From contig JAMWBK010000006.1 of assembly GCA_029953675.1 (NCBI GenBank), forward strand, positions 1,922,001 to 1,986,000: a stretch of DNA of 64,000 bases, written 5' to 3'. Positions 48,867 to 59,928 of this stretch are shown here, piece after piece; position 1 is the first letter of the stretch, and each line of letters begins with the position of its first letter. The translations under genes and the position numbers were made by a program. A model generated the notes under the pieces. It was not told where the DNA came from. It ran no database searches and saw only the letters and a list, made by a program, of their open reading frames with translations. The DNA is from Rhodosorus marinus. Lineage: Eukaryota > Rhodophyta > Stylonematophyceae > Stylonematales > Stylonemataceae.

Positions 48867-49620
48867 GCTGCTCAGACAGGTACGAGCTGCGAGGACAGGT
48901 TGGCAAGGCCAAAGATATTCCCGGAGAATCATAAACTCGGATGATCAGGGTAACTGATGGGAAGGATATCCCCGTCCATATGTAAAAGCTTCTTCGAAGA
49001 ACAGCTGGTGCTTTGTCCTCTTGTTGAGGCTATTTTGCTTCTCCAGGATTGGTTTAGATCTTGGCCTCTCCCCTCTTAGAATGTTCTCATTGAATTGGTT
49101 TATGTAGCGCGACTCTAGAACGGTATGACCGTGGCCGGAATGCAAAGAACTAGGTAGAGTCAGGTTCCGGAATAGCGCACAGCAAGGCCTTGCTCACGCA
49201 TCTGGATGCATAGCAAACTGAAAGGCACAACGAAAGGATTACTTAAGGCGGTTTCTCAGAGGGATAATTCCGTGATGACTTGCATCTTCAATGCCTTTCG
49301 AATACAGTGGATCAACCTTTTCATCGCCAGCAGACCGACCCTTGGGCTTATTCAGATCTCCAGGTTTTTCCGGAGTCGACCCTCTTCGATGGCTGATCCC
49401 ATTGTGGATTCGTAAGCACAACTCGAGGACGGGCGCGAACCGCTGGAGGTCTACTACATCTGTCCGAATGTTTGGACAGATCTCAGTTCCCCTCCGGCCT
49501 ACGTATAAAGGTCCTCAGCTCAGACTGGTTCTTGGGCCCTTGCGACCAAGTTGCCTCCAGCTCGATTCGATGAGACTTGCGAAAGCTCCTTTCTTCTGAA
49601 CTTTCAAGGGAGAGTTGTCG
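48867..49620. other. Convergent 3' spacer HSCB / CCDC6-like
   Basis: 754 bp with no supported exon. A minus-strand frame open through 49515-49853 runs partly beneath the last CCDC6-like exon and is a shadow frame. Confidence 0.4.
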
Positions 49621-50405
49621 TCAATGTGGATCTCCGGAAAACTGCCTGTCGGACTTGACAGATTCCGCTTTGCCGAATGGTCTTCCAGCTTGCGAAGGGT
49701 CGGGTTCGAGGCTGTTTGATCTTGGAAGAGCAGGGCTTGTTGGTAGCGATCTCTCAGATGCTTGTTTTGAGAATTCTTCGATTTTTCGCTCAAGAGCACT
49801 GAGAATTTTTGTTCCAAATTGTGCGGAAATATTTGGTTAATAAACGAACGCAACGCAATGCCTTTTGCTTGTTAACGTGAGAATCTTACTCCTTCTCCTT
49901 CCGTGTCTCGTCAAGCTGAATTTGAAGTCGGTTGACTATGTACTCTTGCTCCTGCTCCATTTGGTTTTCAATGTCGACCTTCTCCCTCCTCAACTGGTCC
50001 AATTTCTTCTGCAAAGTGTTAGTCAGGTACTCCTCCTCTTGTTCAATCTGAAGCGCCAGTCGTTCCTTCTCCGCTTTACAATTCTGAAGCAGAGTTATCA
50101 GCTTATTAGAGATATACTCCTCCTCGGTCTCACCCAGCTGACTCTGAACAAGAACAACACAAAGTCAGAAACAAAACAAAAAAAATCTTAGTAAACAAAC
50201 AAAACAAACAAAAAACTAATCCGATTTCACCGCTGCAGAGGCTGATCCAGAAGAAAAAAAAACAGAAAGCCTTCATTACCACTATCGCATATCCTTCCTT
50301 CAGCTTCTCTTGCGTAATCTTAGCTCGTCCAAGCTTTTGCTCTTCCGCCGCCAGCAGCAGTCTTACGCTCTCTACTTCCTTCCGAAGACTCTCCGTTCCG
50401 CACAT
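49621..50405 (-). CDS. CCDC6-like coiled-coil protein, short form
   Basis: Three minus-strand exons, 50405-50280, 50143-49890 and 49798-49621, give 185 aa. The signature of CCDC6 relatives is clear: GETEEEYISNKLITLL, IEQEEEYLTNTLQKKLDQLRREKVDIENQMEQEQEYIVNRL, repeating E-E-(E)-Y/F-x-x-N-x-L every heptad block. A Ser/Pro-rich tail (RSLPTSPALPRSNSLEPDP) follows, as in the family. Without the second splice the frame would stop at KEKE just after the coil. The GTAAGA donor and TTCTCAG acceptor restore KEKDALERKIEEF. The protein is less than half the length of human CCDC6 (474 aa), lacking most of its N-terminal and C-terminal regions. Its cellular role is unknown. Confidence 0.78.
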
Positions 50406-51809
50406 CCTACTATTCGATCTCTAGGACGCTTCTTCCTCTGCCTACGAGAAACAGACGTCAACACATCTGACCACAAGAAAGCACTTCTTCTTTCTCCCGT
50501 CCTCAACAGATTGCCTAACTAAAGGCCATCCACCTGCTAGTTGAAACGGCGTCCCCAACTCCTGACAGACTCTGTAGAGCTCTGCTGATTCATTCAAGGC
50601 ATATCGATTGTGTCAGCCTAGTCGAAGACTGCCAGGAGATTCAGCTATCACTGAACACTAGTTGCTATACGAATCCATCGCCATCTAGGAACCTTAGTCT
50701 GGACGTAGTTGCCTGTGAGCTCCGATGTGTGTGTGGTATTGGGTTCAGTTTACTGGATCGAACAACATTGCAAGCAAAGCCTAATGTTCGCAAGTATGCT
50801 GTCGTAAGCCCCAACGGTATGATAGCTCTTGAAGAAGATTCGTTCCTTATATGTCGACTGTAGGTTTGGAAAGACTACTAGCGCACTCTCTCAGCTAACA
50901 CTGAACCTACCACTATCTGGTATTGTACCAGGAAGCGAGCTTCCTGTTCCTGTAGTTGTCACGAATCTGAGAGGCAATTGAGTTACCGCTATCGGACACC
51001 CTCCTGGTCGCGACCAACGCTCCGTTTGCTAAGCTCCAACAATTTTTTTGTGACTATATCTATGATAGCTTTGAAGAAGATCCATTCAACACGCATATCG
51101 ACTGTAGATCTGGGAAGACAGCTAGGCAGCTGGCTCGTCTAACGCTAGTCATCCCCGATGGTGACCACCAGCTTGCAATATAAAATCTGAAAGTAGGGCT
51201 TCCTCGGAGCTCTGAAGATGAGCATTTGGAACCTACTTTTGTGCTGTGGGACAACTTCAGTTCTGCGCGTCTAAGGAAAGCCTCGCATTTGCCTCCAAGG
51301 TAGACTGATTTTGCAGGAATGAGAAAATCAGTGGAGATTCTGGTTCCCCTCCTCGTTTTGAGATGATGTAGACGCTCATGGAGCGGTGGAGCTGACCCGT
51401 ACTAATACGCACAAAAATTGCTTTTCCTGCTGTGAAATGTAGTGGTGTACCCCTCGACCACTAGAGCGGTTTGCAAGTGTAGATTTGCGGTCGGTTTCTT
51501 CAATCGATGAGACCGGTTACCAATGAGTGCAAAACGTTTTTTGAGATCTTCGGGTCGTCTGATCTAGTCTTACCAACTGATGCTCTAAATCGGGCTCTCG
51601 CGGGCCTGTTTGATGACTAAGCGAGCCAATACTGTCGCAAACCCACTTCCCAAAGCAGGCAGGTCTTAGCACATGTAGAGCAGGATGATTTACCCGGAAA
51701 ACTTATCTAGAAATGAAAGGTTCTTGAAAAAGGTGAACTGAGCGCGATACTCTAAACGTTGACGGCTCTCCAACTTCCACCCGCAAACAAGAAATTATGG
51801 TTTCCTGAG
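50406..51809. other. Spacer, 1.4 kb, with a decayed repeat pair
   Basis: Left part is the CCDC6-like promoter and right part the 3' side of the BTP gene. Two related blocks (about 50810-50910 and 51055-51150) are described separately. No gene is supported. Confidence 0.4.
50810..51150. repeat. Diverged repeat pair, spacing about 242 bp
   Basis: TATGATAGCTCTTGAAGAAGATTC... (about 50819) and CTATGATAGCTTTGAAGAAGATCC (about 51060) are followed in both by CGACTGTAG-T-TGG-AAGAC and a CT-GC-CTAACnCT block. This suggests an old tandem duplication in noncoding DNA. Confidence 0.65.
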
Positions 51810-52899
51810 CTATGTCGAAGTATCGGGCCAACCTGCTGCAATAACTTTTTCGGCCAGGGCACGTGGAACCAGCGTGGAATCCTCATCTGTCAACGCCAAC
51901 CCAACGTTGTCGGGGAACAGTCCGAAGATCCTTTCCATCTCTCCAAGCTCACCGGAGTACTTCTCAAGACGTACTCGCGACTTCTCGCTTGCATCGATGT
52001 ACTTTTTCCAGTCGGGAATCTTTCTCTTCACCATAACCTCTGCCTCTCGAAGAGCACTGCTTATGTGCTCTCCGTGTTGGTCTCGGTAAGCAACAAGCTC
52101 AGAGAATCCCCCCTTAAACCTTCCGCAGGCGACGTCGCTCGTGTACTGCATGAAACGGTCGTGGGAAGCCGTCCCATTCACTGTACCATTTCTCCGGTGC
52201 GCTGGGGTCGGCTCTTCTTGTTTCCAGTTTGCAGAGGTCGTCCGATTCGCAATAAGTGACTGTCCAATGTTGGCTAGAAACTCTTCAGTCACATCCGTTA
52301 GTACATCGAGCACCGATCTTGTTGCTTTCGCGAATCCCTCGTGGGTGAGGACTATCGCCACTGCTCTGGAGAGCACCTCTTTCGCGTAACCTTCGCCAAT
52401 CTAAACAGGTGAGAGAATATTTTAGCGGTTGCCCGATGCTGTTCAATCAAGACCTCATTTTCCAGGTGGGTTTGTGCGGTCGTCTTACAATAGTTCCATT
52501 CAAGTAGCAGTCATGGTTAGTAACAATTAGTTCTTCTGTGTTTGGTTGCTTCAATTCCTTCCGCCGGATAGTTCGTAGTCTGTTCATTGCGGTAACGTTG
52601 CTCTGGACTGTCCCTTCAAAGGACAGCAGATCTGTAATCCTAGCCGTGATGGGGTCTGGCCCACTCGGAGGTGGAAACGTTGGTTCCTGCAGAACCGAGT
52701 TCGACAGTTGTTCGTATTCCGGCATAGAAGCGGGTCCCAAAAAATCACGCTGGGTGATCCCAGCCGCGGTAGCCTCCGCTCCTCGAACAAACGCCAGCCT
52801 CTGGTCTATGTCCACAGTTGAAAGCTCAGAGTGTTCTCGAAGAAACTGGTCTCGGAGTTGTTTTCTTCTTGTCCTTCTAATTTTCGAAGCCATATCCAT
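51810..52899 (-). CDS. Histone-fold (BTP) protein, candidate SAGA/TFIID-type subunit
   Basis: Minus-strand exons 52899-52489 and 52400-51810 join in phase 0 (NGTI|IGEGYAKEVL) to give 333 aa. The joined region IGEGYAKEVLSRAVAIVLTHEGFAKATRSVLDVLTDVTEEFLANIG is a bromodomain-associated/TAF-type histone fold, interrupted by the intron just before its first helix. This fold occurs in TAF3, TAF8, SPT7 and SUPT7L (STAF65-gamma). No bromodomain, PHD finger or TAF8 C-terminal signature is visible, so a SUPT7L/SPT7-like role is only the best guess. The N-terminal part is basic (SKIRRTRRKQLRDQF), then Ser/Pro-rich. Its ATG is only 67 bp after the stop of the upstream acidic-protein gene on the same strand. 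Confidence 0.7.
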
Positions 52900-52966
52900 T
52901 CAACGAAAGCAAATTAAAACCATGCTGCAAAGAAGCTCTCGTTCAGAGTATTCTCTTCGCCAAAGC

Positions 52967-55900
52967 CTACCTCGCGGAAAGTTGCTTTTCTTCGGACTCC
53001 GCAGCACGCGAGCCCTCCACTCCGAACGCCGTCTTCATGGAACCCGGCAAGATGTCGAAAAATCTCCATGCGCTAGGCGGTAATCGCCTCAGCTCTATGG
53101 ATATGCTCCCATCCGCATCCTTCATGGACAGATCAGGTGCAAGCTTCAACTTTGTGATTGCTGATCAGACGAACGCAAAACGAGTTCATTCAGGTCGATT
53201 GAGAAGGTTATCCGACCCTTAGGAGAAGCGAATCTTACCTTCCTTAGCAGCGCTTGCTCCTGCGCGCTCATCCAGACTTCCTTCAGCCTCAACAACACTG
53301 CAGACCTCCAGAGCAACCGTAAGTCTTCCGCCGACATCCGATAGATTCTCGTCCTGGAGGTGCATGGCAAGCGATTCTTCAAGTTTCCCCCTCTGTTCCT
53401 CTCTTAAAGGGGACGAGGGATGGGAATCCGCTTCCGTGCTCCTCCTGGATTCGTGCTCTGGGTCAACTTTCTCTTTTGGAATCCCTTCCCGCAAGTTATC
53501 AGCTGGATCGTCTTTCTCAATATCCATAGGAGCTAACTCCCCATTAACTTCCACTGCACTGCGAGAAGCTGTTTCTTCTTTGCCAACTTCTTTTTCCAGG
53601 CTGAGTTCTGTTTTCGTAGTCTTAGTCTGCAATTGCTTGCTCGGTGGTTTGTCCTCCGCTTCCTGAGTCTGATCTTCCAGCGCTGGCATCGAGATTTCCA
53701 TAGGGTCAGGCCCGGACTCTTTTCCCGTATCGGCCATGCCAACTTCTAAGAGTTCAACATTTTCTGACGGTTGTGACTCGCGGGACTCCGCCGGTACTCC
53801 GTTGAGCTCTGCCCCTTGCTGAGCGGCACGCTCTGTTGCGGGTATTGTCGCACGCTCTGTTGCGGGTATTGTCGCAGGTTCGGCTGCGGCTTCGGTTGCG
53901 GCTTCAGTTGTGGGTTCGGTTGGGGGTTCTGCGGCGGGTTCTGTGGTGCGTTCCGTGGTGCGTTCCGTGGTGCGTTCTGTGGCGGGTTCTGTGGAGGGTT
54001 CTGTGGAGGGTTCTGTGGAGGGTTCTGTGGCGGGTTCCGTGGCGGGCTCTGTGGCGGGTTCTGCGGTGGGTTCTGCGGTGGGTTTGGCGGCGGGTTCTGC
54101 GGTGGGTTTGGCGGCGGGTTCTGCGGTGGGTTTGGCGACGGATTCTGCGGTGGGTTCTGCGGTGGGTTTGGCGGCGGATTCTGCGACGGGTTCTGCGACG
54201 GGTTCTGCGACGGGTTCTGCGACGGGTTCTGCGACGGGTTCTGCGACGGGTTCTGCGACGGGTACTGCGACGGGCGCAAGCTCAACTTCTTGCTTAGGCT
54301 CCTTTACAGCTTCATCCGCACCCAGTGCTTGCATCTCTTCAACAGCGCCTTTTCCTTCATTTTCCTCCGAAAGCGATGATGGCTCAAGGGCTTTAACACG
54401 CCCACCGTCTTCCTCCGCCGGCGCTTGGTCCTCGTGCTCGTCCTTTGGCTTGTTTTCATGCTTGGCACCCTCCTCCCGTTCCCTTTCGCTCTGCAAGGCA
54501 TCTGGCTGTGTTCCACTCTCGAAGTCCGCCTTGGAAGGGCCATCATGCTCGGGACTCTGTGCCGAGGTAATTGGAGTCACCGTATCGGCTTCTGGTCCAT
54601 ATTTTGAACCTCGGGAAGATCTTCGTGGGTTGTCTCTCAGTTTGTCCTTATCTGTCGTTCGGCCTCTCTTCAACTCTTCGGCGGGTGCCTCCTGACTCCT
54701 TCCTAAACTGCGCAGAATAGTCTTCTTTTCTGCCTCTTCCAAAGTTTGACTCCTAGTTCGCTTTCTTGGGATGGGCCTTGGTGAAGCCTTAGATTCGGAG
54801 TTGGATTCCTCCCCCTCAACTTTCTCGGATGACCGAAGGCGAAGCGAAATTCCAGAGCTCCCCGTTGCTGAGTGCTTCCCCTTGCTGCTACTCGCATCCT
54901 CCGTAGCTTCCTTCTTCTCGGACTCCTCGTCCGGAATCGGGTGAGCGTCGTCGCCATCCTGCAACTCTTTGGCAACGAGATCCTCCGTAGCCTTGTCTTG
55001 AATCATTGAATCCTCTGCATCTACCTTCTCAGCACCGTCAGGATCTTCCTTGTCCACTGCCTCCGCGGTTGCTTCTGATTCGATCTTGGCTTTTGCCAGC
55101 TCTCTGTCCGGTTCTGCAACTGGTGCAACGCTTCCATCGTTTTCCATATCCACATCCTTTGGTACGTTGTCCTTTGCTTCTTTTTGCTCCTGGTCCTCAG
55201 TCTTGGGTTGATCAACCGACGCCGCCTCAGCCTCCTCAGCACTCCCAGCATTGTTGTCAGCAATCTCCGCCGTCTCGTCGGCCTTTTCCAATTCATTCGC
55301 AATTGGGTCACGGGGAGATGTTGAACTGCCACCAACCCCCGCTTTGCCTTCCTCCGGGTCGCTGGGTTCTGTCAAACCATTTGTGGGATCCTCCATTTCA
55401 ACGTCCTTGTCTCCTGTCGTCCCTTCCCCTTTTTCCCCTTCCTCACCGCGACCGTCCTTAACAATGTCCATTGGTGCGGCTTTGTTGGAAACTTCATCTT
55501 GCTGTGCAGTTGTGACGCTCTCCGACTCCAGTTTTTGGTTGTCTTCATCGCCTTTGATGTGCTCCTGTCGTGTCGCCTCAAGATCACCTATTAACCGAAA
55601 GGAAGCATCTTCGGAACTCAAGCCGGCAACTCTGACCTCCTCTTCATCATCTGATTCCAATATTAAATAATCGAGCTGCGAATTGTGGTTACGATTGAAT
55701 GATATAGAAAGTGTCAGCATCAGGAAAACGCAGATCTCCCCACAACGGAGCAAGCTGTTGGAAAGGGGTTGAGACTGAGAGAAGATGCTAACCTGGGACT
55801 TCGGCCGGACGAACTCCTCCTCTGATTCAAGTGGGAGGCGTTCATCGAATAGGTCATCCAAGTGGGGGATCCAGTCAATCAAACATTCCGTTAAATACTT

Positions 55901-56074
55901 CCGGATTCCAAATGACCAGTTCTTCTCACAAGTCAAGAACTGGGTCCACGCTTCACTGCTCTGAGCAGCAGCCAGCACGCGTATCCGCTGCTCTGGCTCC
56001 AACTTCGACCAGCCCCCGCGAGCCTCAGTTCGAAGCGCGAGCCGCCTTAGCGCTTCCTCGGCAATGCCGCGCAT
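52967..56074 (-). CDS. Large acidic low-complexity protein with PVAE-type repeats, unknown function
   Basis: Three minus-strand exons, 56074-55793, 55675-53239 and 53160-52967, give about 970 aa. The 117-nt first intron is in frame, so the sequence also reads through as one ORF, but its donor (GTTAGC), acceptor (TTCGCAG) and hydrophobic translation point to an intron. Residues 1-95 form a compact helical domain (GWSKLEPEQRIRVLAAA...WTQFL...GIRKYLTECLIDWIPHLDDLF). Then come a DDEEE cluster and a long Glu/Asp/Lys/Ala region with basic patches (PIPRKRTRS, NPRRSSRGSK) resembling nuclear localisation signals, and the repeat array at about 560-715. The C-terminus (SISIELRRLPPSAWRFFDILPG) looks folded. 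No family is recognised; a nuclear or chromatin scaffold is an inference from composition. Confidence 0.72.
53815..54275 (-). repeat. 12-bp coding minisatellite (P-x-A-E/T-E tetrapeptides)
   Basis: On + it reads as repeats of GTTCTGCGACGG and variants. On the coding minus strand it gives PVAE, PTAE, PATE, PSTE and TTER tetrapeptides, about 38 units. The best-preserved block (about 54178-54262) is nearly perfect and decays toward 53815. Because 12 is a multiple of 3 and no stops fall in the unit, the opposite strand is also open in several frames. Confidence 0.93.
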
Positions 56075-58557
56075 CTACTGCCAGAAACAGAGCACACTTC
56101 CAAAAAAAATTCACAAATCGAGCCAGGCCCTATTCCAGGCCCTTTCCCCCGACCCCCCTCCACAAATAAATCACCCGTTCCACTGCGATCAGTCGAATTG
56201 TTCCGAATCCGTGCTTCCCAAAAAAAAAAACGCCTGACCTTCAGGCCCAAAAATGTTCCCCTTGAAGCTCCAGCAGGACTTCACTAAATCCTACATTTCA
56301 AAAACTGCTACTATCGGCACTCCAAACGAGGGGACTGAAAACCCCAACCTCGTTTTGTTCTTACACGCAAGTCCGGCTACGACGAAATATTCACCCAACA
56401 CATGTCCTCATAGACTCCTAGAAACGAAAATTGAACTTCAGATCTGAGGTTTCCATATACATCCAATCTTTTTAGTAATAAATACCGACCAGCATCCCAT
56501 CTTCCCAAGCACTTCATCCGCAACACCCGCCTCTCTACTTCCCATGATGAGACCGCCCGGCCCGCTCAAAACAGCCCAAAATGGGGTTCAATAAAAAAGC
56601 ACTTGATTTGGACTGTTCCCGAAGAATTTTGCTGGTGACTTAACAGGTGGGGTTTTGGTGCTTGATAGGCACAGTGCGCATCACCTTGGTGTAGATAGTA
56701 GAGCATCGGGATGAATGAGTCCATGGACGAAGAGAGTCAGCCTTGGTTTGTGCTGACAAGTTTCGACCCCCTCGGCCCTTCTTCCGGTAGAGATCGAGCT
56801 AATGAAGCCGCTTCACGAAATCGGGATGCCTTTTCACTCTGGCTATGATCGATTGGAGTGTGGAAGGGAAGGAAAAGACGCGAGGTACCACAGAACGTAG
56901 GGAGAGGGTGATCTTAGTATTTATCCGTTCACTGCGACGTACGAGGAACCTGCACGGTGGTGGTATGCGAATGTACTGTCGGCTAGCTGTGCTTTCTTTG
57001 CCTTTTTTGGATTCTTTTGCTGCTCAAGATTACCTTATTACTATACAGATTGGCTTGTTTGGTTCGACGATCTTGGATCTACAACAGCGATCATCCACAT
57101 CGAGTGATTCGAACCCTCTGACACTTTCTCAGGCAACCTCAACAATGCGGAAGAGTTCTAAACATTATTAGACGTTTAACACAAAATACCATACTTTTGA
57201 ACGATATACTGTGCTTTATTTTGAAGACTTTTCGAGGGTTCAAACATGAAAAACGGAGTCGCCTCCCGTTTCGAAAAGGACCGCGAAAGCTTTCAACGTA
57301 CAGCTATCTTACCCCCCCTTACATCGTTTTCATAGTTGCCCATGATGAGACAAAGTTGTCAAAACACTTTGGTTGGAATTATGCCGAACTTATTATTGAA
57401 AACTGAGGACACGGTCTTTTCCCACCCCTTGACCTTTTCTGGGCAATATTCCAATCGCGAGTCATGGTGGGGGTTTGGTCCAAACTTGCCTTTCGAACTA
57501 GGAGCTTTGAATAGAACGAACTATCTATAATTTTGACACCACCAGAATGTTTTCAGTGTCCCAGGGAGCACTGTCCCACTGTGGCACAGGGGTCCGAGAT
57601 TTTAAACGTGAAGGCCTACCGCATGGGCTGAAGCGTTGATAGTGATAGGGTTACGGCGCAAGAACTTGACGGAGCCGTGGATTATCACTCTCTCGGCTGC
57701 CAAGAATAATGGAATTGGAAGCTGCCGTACGTGCCCCCAGATTCGTCGGAGGAGACTTTCCAATAATAGGATGCGATCGGGGTTTGGCTACAGCCTGGGC
57801 TGACGGGAGATAATTTGAGCTGCAGCTCCTCGGGCTCCCTCACCAACCAAGACCATGACCAACCAACAGTAGCAGTTCAACCAAGTTATTGGTTGTCAAC
57901 GACCTCTCAACTCCGATTTAACGAACAATAAAGGGACCTGTAGTCACATTGATCAATACGAAGCTCCACCTCTTAAAAAGCCCGAGAACAAGAAAGAGGA
58001 CCTAGAGCGGGATGAAACCACTCTCCAAGGTTTCCAGTTAGAAAGATCGCTTGGATGAAACCTACTGAGTCTATGCCAAATGCAGTCCAAGTCAGACGCA
58101 TGGATATCACCCGCTATCACGATTCACAACCTAAGAATGTCCGGTTCGTATTCGTTTCCTGTTCTATTCCTTTGCTTCTGTCCATCTACTTCCGAGTGAA
58201 TTCCTATCCCTGTAGTTCACTACTATCGAAAGTACACATTCATTTAATGCCCCTGATCTCCTTTACAATGAAGGGTGGGGTTCTGTATCCGCAAACTTGC
58301 TTGGCACCGTTTACCTGATGGGCGTGAGTATCAGGACTGACTGTATGACTCACTGAAGACGATTTAGCTATTCGACTACTAGATCGATGAAGCTCGAGTG
58401 TTGAGGCTGAAAGCTCGGTTGCTTATTGCTGTAGGACTTCTGCTTTGTCTCTCTGGTCTTCTTTGTTGAGTTCTTTTTGTATTGCGAAGGCGAAATTTGT
58501 TACTTCCCGTTATCTAAGGGAAAGATCGAAGTTCTTTGTTTGACAGCGTTTCTGAAG
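56075..58557. other. Gene-poor spacer, 2.5 kb
   Basis: Divergent between the acidic-protein gene (-) and the coiled-coil gene (+). An A10 run (about 56221) and C-rich tracts occur close to the left start codon. Small ORFs in the centre show no splice-joined continuation or homology. A further 5' exon of the coiled-coil gene could hide near its right end. Confidence 0.35.
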
Positions 58558-59392
58558 ATGGTGACGGAGTCGCTGTTGCGGTATGTGAGCCAAGCTGAGA
58601 CCAAGATCAAGAAGGAAGAACTTGAAATTCAGATTCTCGCGAGGAGGAGAACCTGTCTTCATGATGAATGCTCAACTGGTTGACCGTGCCCTTTGTCATC
58701 TGTTGAATAATTCGTCGGCGAAATCACCATACTGAGTAGCGGGCTTCTCGTTGTTGTAGTTGAAATAGCGACAAAAACTGCAGAAAAAGAACTTGCACTA
58801 ATGCAGTTACAAGCCCAGGACTTAGAGTCAAAGGTCGCGTCCCTGAAAACGCAAGCAATAGAAAGGAAAACCGAGTCCGAGGTTTGCTTGATGCGTGCCG
58901 TGGGTTTCTCGCCCATACTCGCGCTTAACTGAACCGTTCCCTGTCCGTATCAGTCCTTGCAAAAGACTATGTCACTTCTGTCATCACAGATGGACCAGAA
59001 GTCGAAAGCTTTGCAAGACACGAGGTACGGTGGCGCGACGCCCCATGGCCAGTCTGCGCGCTTTTGCTGACCTGAGCCTGATTGCCAGATCCGAACGAGC
59101 GCGACAAGCACTTCGTCTGCAGCAGCAACTGAAGGAGGAAACCAAGCTGATTGAAAACCTCGCAGCCGAGGATTGCCCGACTGTAGAGAATGATGACGGC
59201 ACCAAGCCGGAGCCGATTCCTTCGTCCAGCATGGAATTCGGGGAAACACTTCTCGCAATGAGTAAGAACGAGTACATGCGTGGTTTGATACTTGAGCTAC
59301 TCTCCGAATCGGAACTTCTGGAATGGAAAGAGGATATCCAACGCAACCTCGGCGACAACGGTGTCAGTACTGCAAGTAGCGCCGGAAAATAA
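58558..59392 (+). CDS. Coiled-coil protein of unknown function
   Basis: Four exons, 58558-58678, 58760-58881, 58954-59024 and 59089-59392, give 205 aa. The first donor (GTTGAC) is weak; the others fit well. Residues 1-125 are almost continuous coiled coil (VSQAETKIKKEELEIQI, KTAEKELALMQLQAQDLESKVASLKTQAIERK, RARQALRLQQQLKEETKLIENL). A more ordered C-terminal piece follows: FGETLLAMSKNEYMRGLILELLSESELLEWKEDIQRNL. It recalls small cytoskeletal or kinetochore/SMC-associated subunits, but no family is recognised. The start methionine is the first in frame; an upstream exon is possible. Confidence 0.62.
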
Positions 59393-59616
59393 TAGTCCAG
59401 TCCATACGTTTACCGCTTGTGAATGTCTCCTCTAGTTCGAACTCCCATAGTTCAGTTTCAAGAGTACAGGTGCTGGTCAGGCTCATATGTGCAAGGTAGC
59501 ATGTGACCAATCACTGCCGAAGTTGCAAGAGTTTTGCGGGGTAAAAATTCCCCCAGCACATTCAATAAAAACTTTGTTCACTGTTTATTTATAAATGAAG
59601 TTACAACGCTAAAAGT

Positions 59617-59928
59617 CTACATAAACTGCAATTCCTCACTGAACGATACCGCCCTCTCCCTGCACTCTGACTTCTGATCTGCAGATGAGAGCTGTACGTA
59701 CGCAAACAAGTTGTCGAGGGAAGAAGAGACCTTCGAGTACCTGATGAAATACTCCTTGGGGTACTTCGAGCAGTTTCGCTCCGTGTTCTTCCTCGTCTCC
59801 TCGTCCGGATAAAAAGTCGCTCCAAATCCCTTCATCTTCGCACCAACCACCAGTGCAACCTGTCCCAACTTCCACCTGTCCAAACCAGAATCGCTGCCCG
59901 CAAAACCCGATCTACGTCCGCTACCCAT
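59617..59928 (-). CDS. Small hypothetical protein, 103 aa
   Basis: Single-exon minus-strand ORF with an ATG start. The N-terminus is MGSGRRSG, a Gly2/Ser-containing sequence compatible with N-myristoylation. The central part is basic (DRWKLGQVALVVGAKMKGFGATFYPDEETRKNTERNC), the C-terminal part acidic. Its amino-acid make-up resembles real coding sequence here, but no homologue is recognised. It converges on the coiled-coil gene with 224 bp between stops; an AATAAA-like motif (about 59567) lies between. Confidence 0.5.
   Translation of the reverse strand: MGSGRRSGFAGSDSGLDRWKLGQVALVVGAKMKGFGATFYPDEETRKNTERNCSKYPKEYFIRYSKVSSSLDNLFAYVQLSSADQKSECRERAVSFSEELQFM

Noticed and set aside
49515-49853. 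112-aa minus ORF beneath the last CCDC6-like exon
   Set aside because: No phase-compatible splice joins it to the coiled-coil exon, whereas the neighbouring frame gives a continuous family-like sequence.
52925-52970. 46-nt intron at the end of the acidic-protein gene
   Set aside because: Donor and acceptor exist, but the length is below all others and it would only replace the stop with a short tail.
53816-54695. Several long + strand ORFs rich in Gly/Val/Ser/Arg
   Set aside because: They lie opposite the 12-bp repeat array of the minus-strand acidic protein; a stop-free repeat with a period divisible by 3 keeps other frames open.
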